64,000 nt of DNA from Flocculibacter collagenilyticus (GTDB taxonomy: Bacteria > Pseudomonadota > Gammaproteobacteria > Enterobacterales > Alteromonadaceae): assembly GCF_016469335.1 (NCBI RefSeq), contig NZ_CP059888.1, positions 2,418,001 through 2,482,000 on the forward strand, written 5' to 3'. The position numbers and the translations under genes are program-made. Shown here one piece after another: positions 29,636 through 37,535 of the stretch. A model generated the notes under the pieces. The model was not told the origin of the DNA and did not search any database. It saw only the letters and a program-made list of their open reading frames with translations. Numbering within the stretch: position 1 is the stretch's first letter; each line of letters opens with the position of its first letter.

Positions 29636-30328
29636 ATGATTGAATTGTATTATTTTCCCACCCCAAATGGGCATAAAATAACCATCATGTTAGAAGAGTG
29701 TGGGCTTGCCTATAAAATCATACCTATCAATATATTAGAGGGTGATCAGTTTAATGAACATTTTCTAAAAATATCACCTAATAATAAAATTCCTGCCATT
29801 GTAGATTTAGATTCAGCGTATGCCAGCCATCCAATTAATATTTTTGAATCTGCTGCCATCCTAATGTATTTAGGGGTGAAAACAGGTAATTTCTTTCCTT
29901 CTGAGCCGCTTAAACGTATTCAAGTAACTGAATGGCTAATGTGGCAAATGGGCGGTTTTGGGCCAATGCTAGGACAAAACCATCACTTTGTTGAATATGC
30001 CACGGAAGATATTCCCTACGCAAAACATCGGTATATTGAAGAAGCTAAACGTTTGTATCGTGTGTTAGATAACAGGCTAAAAGGGCGAGACTATTTGTGC
30101 GATGAATATTCTATCGCAGATATGGCGGCATTTCCGTGGGCGTTGAATTGGGAAGGACAGCAAATAAACATCAATAATTACCCTCATGTACAGCAATGGA
30201 TTGACTCTATAAGCACTAGAGCTGCTGTAAAGCGCGCGCTTGCCATTGAAGATCAGTTTGAGAAAGTAGACGCAATGACCGACAAACAAAAAAGTATTTT
30301 ATTTAAAACCCCAAACCAGTCCAATTAG
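29636..30328 (+). CDS. Glutathione S-transferase family protein (Yfc/Ure2p-like)
   Basis: 230 aa from ATG 29636 (the frame is open 4 codons further). Thioredoxin-fold N-domain: IELYYFPTPNGHKITIMLEECGL, NNKIPAIVD with the cis-Pro, and FESAAILMYLG which binds the glutathione gamma-glutamyl group. All-helical C-domain: TEWLMWQMGGFGPMLGQ and YSIADMAAFPWA (N-capping Asp). These match the nucleophilic/Ure2p-type bacterial GSTs with disulfide-bond reductase activity toward glutathione adducts. Divergent from the cyclophilin gene. Confidence 0.92.
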   Translation: MIELYYFPTPNGHKITIMLEECGLAYKIIPINILEGDQFNEHFLKISPNNKIPAIVDLDSAYASHPINIFESAAILMYLGVKTGNFFPSEPLKRIQVTEWLMWQMGGFGPMLGQNHHFVEYATEDIPYAKHRYIEEAKRLYRVLDNRLKGRDYLCDEYSIADMAAFPWALNWEGQQININNYPHVQQWIDSISTRAAVKRALAIEDQFEKVDAMTDKQKSILFKTPNQSN

Positions 30329-30418
30329 TGATACCTAAAGTAGCAGAACTGTAGACACCATATTTGCACTATAATTAATACTAATGTTCACGTAGTCGAA
30401 TGCCGTGGAAAATGTATC

Positions 30419-31624
30419 ATGAAAGCGAATAACGACGAACCTACTAAAAAAACGGCAAGTGAAGATGTACCCCTAAAGACCCCTCCCAAGCAAAATAGAC
30501 GAAAAGACGATCACCCCAATAGCCAAGGCAGTATTGAACAAAATGAAGAAAAAGAAAGGGTTGCTCATCTTGAAGAAGTGATAGAACGACTTAAGTCAGA
30601 CATTGAAGAGTCGTACTATCGCGTTCCTAAGCAAGAGTTTGAAAATATTACTGTAAAAAAAATATCTAGCGATGTATCACATGAATTAAATCAAAAATTA
30701 CAATCATTACGTAATTGGGTGGCAGTCATTATATTAATTCTATCTTTTATGGGGATTACCCAATTTACCAATGTCACTCAAAATATTCACGACCAAACCA
30801 CTCGAACTATTGATGAAAAATTTATAAAACTAAATGAAACCATGGATTCAAACTTTGAAAAAGAATTAGCAAAGTTTGAAGCGAACTTTAATCGAATTGC
30901 GCAAGAAGCCGCTCAGCAAGAAACCAAAAAACAAATTCAAACCATACGAGATGACATTCGCCTTGCGCAGCTTACAGCCTTTCAAACTAAGCTGGATGAT
31001 ATAAAAAAAGAATTACGACAAGACAGAAATTATAAAAGTGCATTAATTAAATTAAATTTGATACTACCCAAGGCACTCGCTTTAGGTGACAAGTCGTTAA
31101 GCCAAGCATACTTGGATGAACTATTTGGTTTAAATTTTGACCTGTTTAAATATGAAGAATTAGATAAATTGCGTGTTCAATATGAACATGATTATGAGCT
31201 TTCGTACCTTACATGGACACACGTTGCCATTGCCGATATGTTTTTATATGAAGAGTTTTATTCAACTGCCTACAAACATAGAGCGATTGAAGCAATCGAC
31301 CGTGCATTAGATTTGTTCCCCAGCTATGGCGTACCTTCTATTGTTCATGTCATGCTTTTAATGATTGATCTGGAAAGAGAAGGCGGTGAATTAGCGCCAA
31401 ACTTAACTAGTCAAATAAATAGAATCTTAAAGCGCCTTAGCTCAGGCTCCAGAACTGACTCCGCATATGAAGCTTATAACTATTTACAAAAACTAAAAAA
31501 CGACAAAACTATGTCTATTTTTTACATGGCTTTGTATAAAAAATTCCCTAATGATATGAGTATATTAAAAGAGCGCTATCAAGCGCATGTCGATGCGCGT
31601 GCAGCAGCTAGCTTACCTAACTAA
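30419..31624 (+). CDS. Membrane-anchored coiled-coil protein of unknown function
   Basis: 401 aa, not assignable to a known family. Residues 1-60 are hydrophilic and highly charged (KTPPKQNRRKDDHP, EEKERVAHLEEVIERLKSDIEE); one transmembrane helix follows at about 100-118 (WVAVIILILSFMGI); then a long coiled coil (about 125-205, ANFNRIAQEAAQQETKKQI) and an alpha-helical, TPR-like C-terminal domain (YKSALIKLNLILPKALALGD, AIEAIDRALDLFPSYG). The topology suggests a cytoplasmic tail and a helical-repeat domain on the other side of the inner membrane, probably a scaffold. It follows the GST gene at 90 bp with its own ribosome-binding context. Confidence 0.75.
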   Translation: MKANNDEPTKKTASEDVPLKTPPKQNRRKDDHPNSQGSIEQNEEKERVAHLEEVIERLKSDIEESYYRVPKQEFENITVKKISSDVSHELNQKLQSLRNWVAVIILILSFMGITQFTNVTQNIHDQTTRTIDEKFIKLNETMDSNFEKELAKFEANFNRIAQEAAQQETKKQIQTIRDDIRLAQLTAFQTKLDDIKKELRQDRNYKSALIKLNLILPKALALGDKSLSQAYLDELFGLNFDLFKYEELDKLRVQYEHDYELSYLTWTHVAIADMFLYEEFYSTAYKHRAIEAIDRALDLFPSYGVPSIVHVMLLMIDLEREGGELAPNLTSQINRILKRLSSGSRTDSAYEAYNYLQKLKNDKTMSIFYMALYKKFPNDMSILKERYQAHVDARAAASLPN

Positions 31625-31647
31625 CTAACTGACTAAATAACTAACTA
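31617..31647. repeat. Short CTAA microsatellite at the end of the coiled-coil gene
   Basis: Consecutive and imperfect CTAA units (ctaactaactaact..ctaaataactaacta) cover the stop codon and the first 25 bases after it. Slippage would not alter the protein except at the last codon. Confidence 0.6.
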
Positions 31648-31922
31648 GATGTGCCATCCACAATGCTATCCCTAAAAGAGAAACAGGTATAAATTACATT
31701 TATTTTCACTATATTAACCTTTTAGTAACTACGGGCATCTATACATCTTTCTTTACGAAACAATGTTGTATAGATTTTACTCAGCAGTATTGAGGACATT
31801 GGTTTAGATACACAGAATATCTTGCCAAAACACGGATGGTACTAGGAGGGTGTTAAACAGCTTCAGGCCGCTGATTACTGCAGTCCCAATCATGACCTGC
31901 TTAAAAAAATAATAAAATTAGC

Positions 31923-33131
31923 ATGATAAAAATAACAAAAATTGCAGTAGCCACCATGTTCGCATCAGTAGGATTAGCTTCTATTGGTATTTCAAATCAA
32001 GCTCACGCAGGCAGCGTAAATGACTTTAAAAACAGTTGGGAAGGCAAAGCATTAGCCTTACAACGTTTAGTCGATCTTGATGCCCCTATCGCCGACAATA
32101 ATATTCCAGGCACCCATAACAGTTATAACTCAGAAGTGTATCGGAGTTGTAATTTCTCTGTGGGTTGCCGCTATCTTGATCCTCAACAAAAGTACAGCAT
32201 TCATGACCAATTGAGGCTTGGCGCACGCTTTATAGAAATTGACGTGCATTGGACAACAAAAATGGAAAGTCTTTTTTCATACCCTAAGCGTTTACTAATG
32301 TGCCACGGTGTGTGCAGCATTAATGACAAGTATTTTACTGAAGGTTTGAACGAAGTACGAGACTGGTTAAATAGCAGCGACAGCGAAAACCAAGTACTTA
32401 TTTTATATGTAGAAGATCATATGAGCGGACGCCATGACAAAGCCTATGATCAAATTAATGACAAAATTGGCCAGTGGATATACAGAAGTAACGGCTGTGG
32501 CGCAATTCCTTCAACCTTAACAAAAGCACAAGTACTTGCCCAAGGGAAAAAAGTTATTCTGTGGGGTGACGGTGGCTGTGTTAATAATACCAACTGGAAA
32601 ACGACCGCATTTACAGGTTTAGGCGAGATTGGCCGAATCTGGGAAGACAGAACAACAGTAGGCGGTATTGCTGATGTATTTACTGGTGGTAGCGCCGACC
32701 TAATCAATGCAAGTGATGTAACTCGCTTTTTTAAAGAAGGCGCAAACATTGTAAACCTTGACGATATGTCTCCTAACGACGGTCGCTTAGCCGCAGGTAT
32801 CTGGAGCTGGGATAATCAAGAGCCTAATAACGCTGGCGATCAAGATTGTGCCGTTCAATGGGGCAATGGCCGTTGGGACGACCAGCAGTGCGGCTACACC
32901 TATCTACATGCGTGTGAAAACGCATCTTCTGGAGCTTGGTCAATATCACCTCAAACGGGCACTTGGAATGAAGGAGAACAAATGTGCCAAATGCTAGGTA
33001 ACAACTGGCACTTTAGTGTTCCTACTAATAGTCGTGACAACCAGTCTCTTAAAGCGGAAAAAGATGCAGCTGGGCATAGTACTGTGTGGTTAAACCATAC
33101 TGATCAACAACAAGAAGGAACTTGGCACTAA
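31923..33131 (+). CDS. Secreted PI-PLC-X-like phosphodiesterase with C-type-lectin-like segments
   Basis: 402 aa. Signal peptide (ATMFASVGLASIGISNQAHA). Residues about 55-290 form a PI-PLC X-type TIM barrel: NNIPGTHNSYN and LLMCHGVC supply the two catalytic His, with FIEIDVHW and ILYVEDHM. The tail (about 295-402) resembles C-type lectin domains: WDNQEPNNAGDQDCAV, GRWDDQQCGYTYLHACE is the C-terminal half-signature; TWNEGEQMCQMLGNNWHFSVPT and VWLNHTDQQQEGTW look like the N-terminal half. The order is thus permuted or two partial domains remain. Likely acts on extracellular inositol phospholipids or GPI-like glycolipids. No Ca-binding EF motif recognised. Confidence 0.82.
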   Translation: MIKITKIAVATMFASVGLASIGISNQAHAGSVNDFKNSWEGKALALQRLVDLDAPIADNNIPGTHNSYNSEVYRSCNFSVGCRYLDPQQKYSIHDQLRLGARFIEIDVHWTTKMESLFSYPKRLLMCHGVCSINDKYFTEGLNEVRDWLNSSDSENQVLILYVEDHMSGRHDKAYDQINDKIGQWIYRSNGCGAIPSTLTKAQVLAQGKKVILWGDGGCVNNTNWKTTAFTGLGEIGRIWEDRTTVGGIADVFTGGSADLINASDVTRFFKEGANIVNLDDMSPNDGRLAAGIWSWDNQEPNNAGDQDCAVQWGNGRWDDQQCGYTYLHACENASSGAWSISPQTGTWNEGEQMCQMLGNNWHFSVPTNSRDNQSLKAEKDAAGHSTVWLNHTDQQQEGTWH

Positions 33132-33156
33132 TCGATAATCTTGAATCGAATTAGTT

Positions 33157-33184
33157 ATTAGGGCTGAGTTTTATCAGCCCTAAT
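33157..33184. terminator. Bidirectional terminator-like hairpin
   Basis: ATTAGGGCTGA (33157-33167) pairs perfectly over 11 bp with TCAGCCCTAAT (33174-33184), loop GTTTTA. It sits in the 88-bp convergent gap between the PI-PLC-like gene and the CadC-like regulator and can end both transcripts. Confidence 0.75.
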
Positions 33185-33219
33185 TGTATTGGCAGTAAGC
33201 CACACAAACTAGGTATGAT

Positions 33220-35406
33220 CTAATTCAATGTCAATTGAATAATGTCACCCTTGCTAGGCTGACGTTGTACGTAAAGAATATAATCGCCGTTGGCCTTATT
33301 ATTTTCCATCTTCACGTCATACTGATGAACAAAGTTAGGCGTGTGCTTAAGCACTTGATCTTCCTGCTTATTAATTAAATTGTAGCGCCAAATACCTTGT
33401 TCAGGTTTGTAGTAAAAAACATCATTCTCAATGATGCGCCAATTTAACCAGTTAACGATATCAAAGTCTTCAATCAGCATTTCTTCTTCTTTTTCACCAA
33501 GGGGTTTAATATAGAGCCCGGGCTGATTAAATTTACTGAACACTAATTTATCGTTAAATATCCGTCCACTGTAGCCGCCACGTTGGGTAAGTTGAGTATG
33601 CTGCGAATTTGCTAAGTCTAATGACCAGAGTTGCCACTGCCCACTTTTAGTACTGCTATAAATAATGTGTTGCTTGTCTTCAATCTGATCAGTAAAGTTT
33701 GCTACATAAGCCTGCGCACTGTTATCTGCTATTTCCTTTAAGGTTTCAGTTTGGGTGTCTATCAAATACATTGCACCGTCATTGGCCAATAATAGCGTGG
33801 TATTATCTGACGACCACTCATATCGAACAAAGTGCAATTCAAATGGCCATGTAATAGTTAAAGGTTCAGCTTGATTATTGTGCTCAATCCAAATTTGCAA
33901 CTCGCCATTGCGGTTAGATAAAAACGCTTTCTTTGTTCCGTCAGGGCTAACTCTTGGCATGAGTTCAAGTTGCGAGCTTCGCTGCCATACATGAGAGATA
34001 TCTTCACTAAATTTCTGCGTAAGAATATGACTATTTGTATGAATATTGCTAAACCATAAATGCAGTTTGTCTACGCCATTTTTAACTACAGAGAAAGACT
34101 GAATTGCCTCCCCTACAAATAAAAAGTCGCTTAGTTGATGTTTGTTAATGTCGTAGCTCAGAAGTTTTTCGCCTTCACTCATTAATATTTGCTCACCATT
34201 GGGGTGCCATTGCACGTGTGAAGGTTTATGCGGCAGTAATTGCTGGTGAATAGCACTAAGCGTATTTAAATCTATTAAGTTAAGTTCTACTTCCTTTGCG
34301 TCTATATATCTTACAAACGCTAATGTTTCATTATTGGGGTGAATAGCAAATGCATAATCTCCCTGTGTATTGGTATTGTCGTTAGGTAATGTAAGTTGCC
34401 GAGTTTGTTTGGTTTCAAGGTGATAGCTGAAAATAGCATAAGGCTTTGTTTTATTTTGCCGTTGCCTGTATATCAGCAATGGCTGAGTAGGATGCCATTG
34501 AAAAGTAGTTACGTTATCCATTGGGCAATCAAATAAGGTTTGTCGAGCATTAGAGATCAAGTCTAGCAATATTACACGACAAGTATCATTAGTGACTTTT
34601 TTGAAAACGACTTGCTCACCATTTGGACTAATTTTACCGCTTGTTGCTGATTCATTTTCATGAGTAATCGCTTCACTGTTTGAACTACCCGCATTAAATA
34701 ACCAAAGCTGAGCATATCCTGTTATTTCGTCATACCTTTCAAACAGCAACTTATCGGCATTTGTAGTAGTACTAATATTATATTCAATGTCGCTGAAGCT
34801 AACGCGAGTGCGCTTATCAATAGACTCCGTTTTTTGCGGTTGCTCCATGGTCAATAGTGAAAATAGCGCCAACAGCACGGCCATCATTAAAATACTTAAT
34901 AAAGTAATACGTGCGGCTTTACTTACAACAAATTGCTTATTCGTTATTTGAGTACAAATTTCCAATTCAGGTACTTGTGCCGCTTTTTGTTGTGCTGCTT
35001 CTGAACAGGGCTGCTCGTTATTATTAGCTAATTTGTGTGAAGTACCCTCACCCGCAGTGGCTTTATTCTGTTCTGCTGAAGTAAAAGTGACTGAAGCGTT
35101 AAGCTGGTATCCAACTCTTTGCCGAGTCTCAATAAACTGTTTTTCTTGATTAAAAAAACCTAAATGCCGCCGTAACAATAATACAGCTCGATTTATTGCA
35201 CTATCAGATACAACTCGCCCATGCCAAACTCGTTCAATAAGTTGGTCTCGGGTAACTAAGTTGCCTTCTGCACTTAGCAGTACGTCGAGTAACGCTTTTA
35301 CTTTTGGCTCAAGTACGCGGGTTTCATTTCCCCGCTTCAGCATTAAATTATCTGAATCAAACTCAATATCATCGATTAAACACTTATTTACAACCACACT
35401 ACTCAC
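33220..35406 (-). CDS. CadC-like transmembrane transcriptional regulator with TolB-type propeller
   Basis: 728 aa. N-terminal OmpR/CadC-type winged helix (about 10-103: VLEPKVKALLDVLLSAEGNLVTRDQLIERVWHGRVVSDSAINRAV, FIETRQRVGYQL). A Ser/Ala/Gln-rich linker leads to one transmembrane helix (about 167-187) and a large periplasmic domain of repeated beta-propeller blades (QWHPTQPLLIYRQRQ, PRVSPDGTKKAFLSNRNG, YEWSSDNTTLLLANDG). Regulators of this build read a periplasmic signal and bind DNA directly at the membrane, without phosphorylation. Divergent from the hydrolase lipoprotein gene (131 bp apart), which is a plausible target. Confidence 0.9.
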   Translation of the reverse strand: MSSVVVNKCLIDDIEFDSDNLMLKRGNETRVLEPKVKALLDVLLSAEGNLVTRDQLIERVWHGRVVSDSAINRAVLLLRRHLGFFNQEKQFIETRQRVGYQLNASVTFTSAEQNKATAGEGTSHKLANNNEQPCSEAAQQKAAQVPELEICTQITNKQFVVSKAARITLLSILMMAVLLALFSLLTMEQPQKTESIDKRTRVSFSDIEYNISTTTNADKLLFERYDEITGYAQLWLFNAGSSNSEAITHENESATSGKISPNGEQVVFKKVTNDTCRVILLDLISNARQTLFDCPMDNVTTFQWHPTQPLLIYRQRQNKTKPYAIFSYHLETKQTRQLTLPNDNTNTQGDYAFAIHPNNETLAFVRYIDAKEVELNLIDLNTLSAIHQQLLPHKPSHVQWHPNGEQILMSEGEKLLSYDINKHQLSDFLFVGEAIQSFSVVKNGVDKLHLWFSNIHTNSHILTQKFSEDISHVWQRSSQLELMPRVSPDGTKKAFLSNRNGELQIWIEHNNQAEPLTITWPFELHFVRYEWSSDNTTLLLANDGAMYLIDTQTETLKEIADNSAQAYVANFTDQIEDKQHIIYSSTKSGQWQLWSLDLANSQHTQLTQRGGYSGRIFNDKLVFSKFNQPGLYIKPLGEKEEEMLIEDFDIVNWLNWRIIENDVFYYKPEQGIWRYNLINKQEDQVLKHTPNFVHQYDVKMENNKANGDYILYVQRQPSKGDIIQLTLN

Positions 35407-35537
35407 AAATCAACCTATTGTTTTTATTATGTATTTTAATAAGTAATAAATAAATCATGTATACATCATGATTAGAACACATAACAGACTTCGCTTCTAA
35501 AAATGTTTGTTATTTACTAGAAAAAAAAGGAGGCGCT

Positions 35538-37364
35538 ATGCTTAATCTACCAATCTGTAAAATAACAAACTTAGTCAAAAAAATTGCAGCAATATCTAGT
35601 GTACTGTTGATAACTGCCTGTAATCAATCATCGTCTAACAATAATGTTAGTAACGAAACTCATGAATTAACATTAGGAGATAGAAGTTATATTTTAAGTT
35701 TGCCCAATAATTACTCACCCACTAATCAATACAAATTACTTTTTGCTTTTCATGGCTCTGGCGGTAATGGCGGCGAAATGCAAAATATGAGTCGTTTTGA
35801 ACAGCTATCTAGCGAGTACATTGTTGCTTACCCAAATGCAAAAGAAACTGAATGGAACGAAGGGTGTAACTGCAATAAACCTCATCGATTAGGTGTTGAT
35901 GACTTAGCCTTTGTTGATGACTTAATCGACAACATTAGTCATGAATACTCAATAAAAGAAGGTGAAATTTACGCTGCTGGATTTTCACAAGGTGGCTTAT
36001 TTATTCAAAACTTACTATGTAATCGCAGTCATAAGTTTAAGGCTTTAGCTTCTGTAGGTTCACCCATGTCAGTGCAACTATCAGAGTCATGCAATATTGA
36101 ACAGCCAACATCCTATATGATGGTGCACGCAAAACAAGATAATGTGTTGCCCTACCAAGGCTTAGCGCACCCAAATTTTGGACTAATTTCATCACCTGAT
36201 GCAATTAATTTATTAGCGCAAAAAAATGGTTCTCTAGCCAATCCATTAGAAAAAAACATAAACCAAGGTACAAGCCTAACAGCATACTGGAGCGGGAATG
36301 TAAAAACTAATCTGTATTCTATTCTGCATGGTGATCATCGGTGGCAGTTTTCAGTATTTGACACATCAAATGAGATCTTATCCTTTTTTGAATCAGCCGA
36401 ACAACCTGCGCTACCTGAGCACTCTGAGCTAATAAAAGTAGGTGAAAATACATTACATATCAGAACCATGGGCGACAGTTCTGAAAAACCAACTATTGTT
36501 TTACTGTCTGGCCCCAACAAGAACTATCACAGTGACAGTGCGTGGTTTTCATTACTACAGCCAATATTAGCTGAAGACTACAAAGTTATTGCGATTGACC
36601 GCCCAGGAAATGCGTGGAGCACTTTTAACGAATCAACCTCATATACACACTTCACCGACGTGCTGCATCAAACGCTCACACAGTTGAATGAGAATAATGT
36701 GATATTAGTCGCATTTTCCAGTGCCAATATTACTGCAAGCCTGTTTGAACAAAAATACGGCCAAGATGATGCTATCAATCTAGCCGGTATGTTATGGATT
36801 GACCCTGACATCTTTCTTCCGCACTCCATCGCAATGTACCAAGATTTTCCAGTCACTTACTACCGAGAAATGCTTAACGACCTATTGCCATACTTAGCAG
36901 AAGGTGGATGGACTGAGCGCACACAAAATAAAATCATTGCCGAACGTACTGAAGTAGAAAGTTTGCTTGATGAAGGAAGCAGCGCATTAATGGACTGGTC
37001 ATATTTTGATGCAGTATCGCAACAACGTATTTTGGTTGACCGACAACAAACCCGAGCATTAGAAATTGCCAACTATCATGATGACTTGAACCTAGTTGCC
37101 AATCTTCCACTTATTACCAGCATACCTGTGAGCGTTATTGACAGCGACTTTGAACAACAAAGCATTGATGATAATCCAGACTATGAAGAAGTTTTAACAC
37201 AATGGATGGAAGAAGGTACGGAGTGGAGCAAACAAGTAGTGAATAGCGCTGGAGGCCAATATATTCCCATAGAGTCAGGCCATCACTTAGTGCCCTTACA
37301 GCACCCACAATTGATAAAGGATGCTATTGATTGGCTTTCTAGCTTAGAGTTAAGTAACAAATAA
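35538..37364 (+). CDS. Lipoprotein with two fused alpha/beta-hydrolase domains
   Basis: 608 aa. Lipoprotein signal with Cys28 in LITAC. The first domain (about 40-290) is PHB-depolymerase/LpqC-like: LFAFHGSGGNGGEM (oxyanion region), VAYPNA, and GFSQGGL with nucleophile Ser150. The second domain (about 290-605) resembles a general alpha/beta hydrolase: IVLLSGPNKNYHSDSAWFSLL, IAIDRPGNAWSTF, but the elbow is AFSSA (Ser394), lacking both Gly of GxSxG; ESGHHLV provides a His. The second domain may be catalytically altered. Starts after AAAGGAGG, with the CadC-like regulator divergent. Likely an envelope-anchored esterase. Confidence 0.85.
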   Translation: MLNLPICKITNLVKKIAAISSVLLITACNQSSSNNNVSNETHELTLGDRSYILSLPNNYSPTNQYKLLFAFHGSGGNGGEMQNMSRFEQLSSEYIVAYPNAKETEWNEGCNCNKPHRLGVDDLAFVDDLIDNISHEYSIKEGEIYAAGFSQGGLFIQNLLCNRSHKFKALASVGSPMSVQLSESCNIEQPTSYMMVHAKQDNVLPYQGLAHPNFGLISSPDAINLLAQKNGSLANPLEKNINQGTSLTAYWSGNVKTNLYSILHGDHRWQFSVFDTSNEILSFFESAEQPALPEHSELIKVGENTLHIRTMGDSSEKPTIVLLSGPNKNYHSDSAWFSLLQPILAEDYKVIAIDRPGNAWSTFNESTSYTHFTDVLHQTLTQLNENNVILVAFSSANITASLFEQKYGQDDAINLAGMLWIDPDIFLPHSIAMYQDFPVTYYREMLNDLLPYLAEGGWTERTQNKIIAERTEVESLLDEGSSALMDWSYFDAVSQQRILVDRQQTRALEIANYHDDLNLVANLPLITSIPVSVIDSDFEQQSIDDNPDYEEVLTQWMEEGTEWSKQVVNSAGGQYIPIESGHHLVPLQHPQLIKDAIDWLSSLELSNK

Positions 37365-37483
37365 ACAATACTAAACATATCAGCATTAACTAATCGCGTA
37401 ACCTTATCGCCTTTTAATAAGACGGCAAGAGTTATCGTTAACTTGAAGTAAACAAAAACCAAACTACAATATTACTTCTTTTA

Positions 37484-37511
37484 AGCAACAGTTAAAGCAT
37501 TAACTGTTGCT
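37484..37511 (+). terminator. Perfect 12-bp stem-loop after the hydrolase lipoprotein
   Basis: AGCAACAGTTAA (37484-37495) and TTAACTGTTGCT (37500-37511) flank a 4-nt loop AGCA and are followed by ATTTCATTT. It may terminate the upstream gene, or serve as a leader structure of the next one, whose start is 25 bp away. Confidence 0.55.
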
Positions 37512-37535
37512 ATTTCATTTAAGAGGTAAGAGAGG

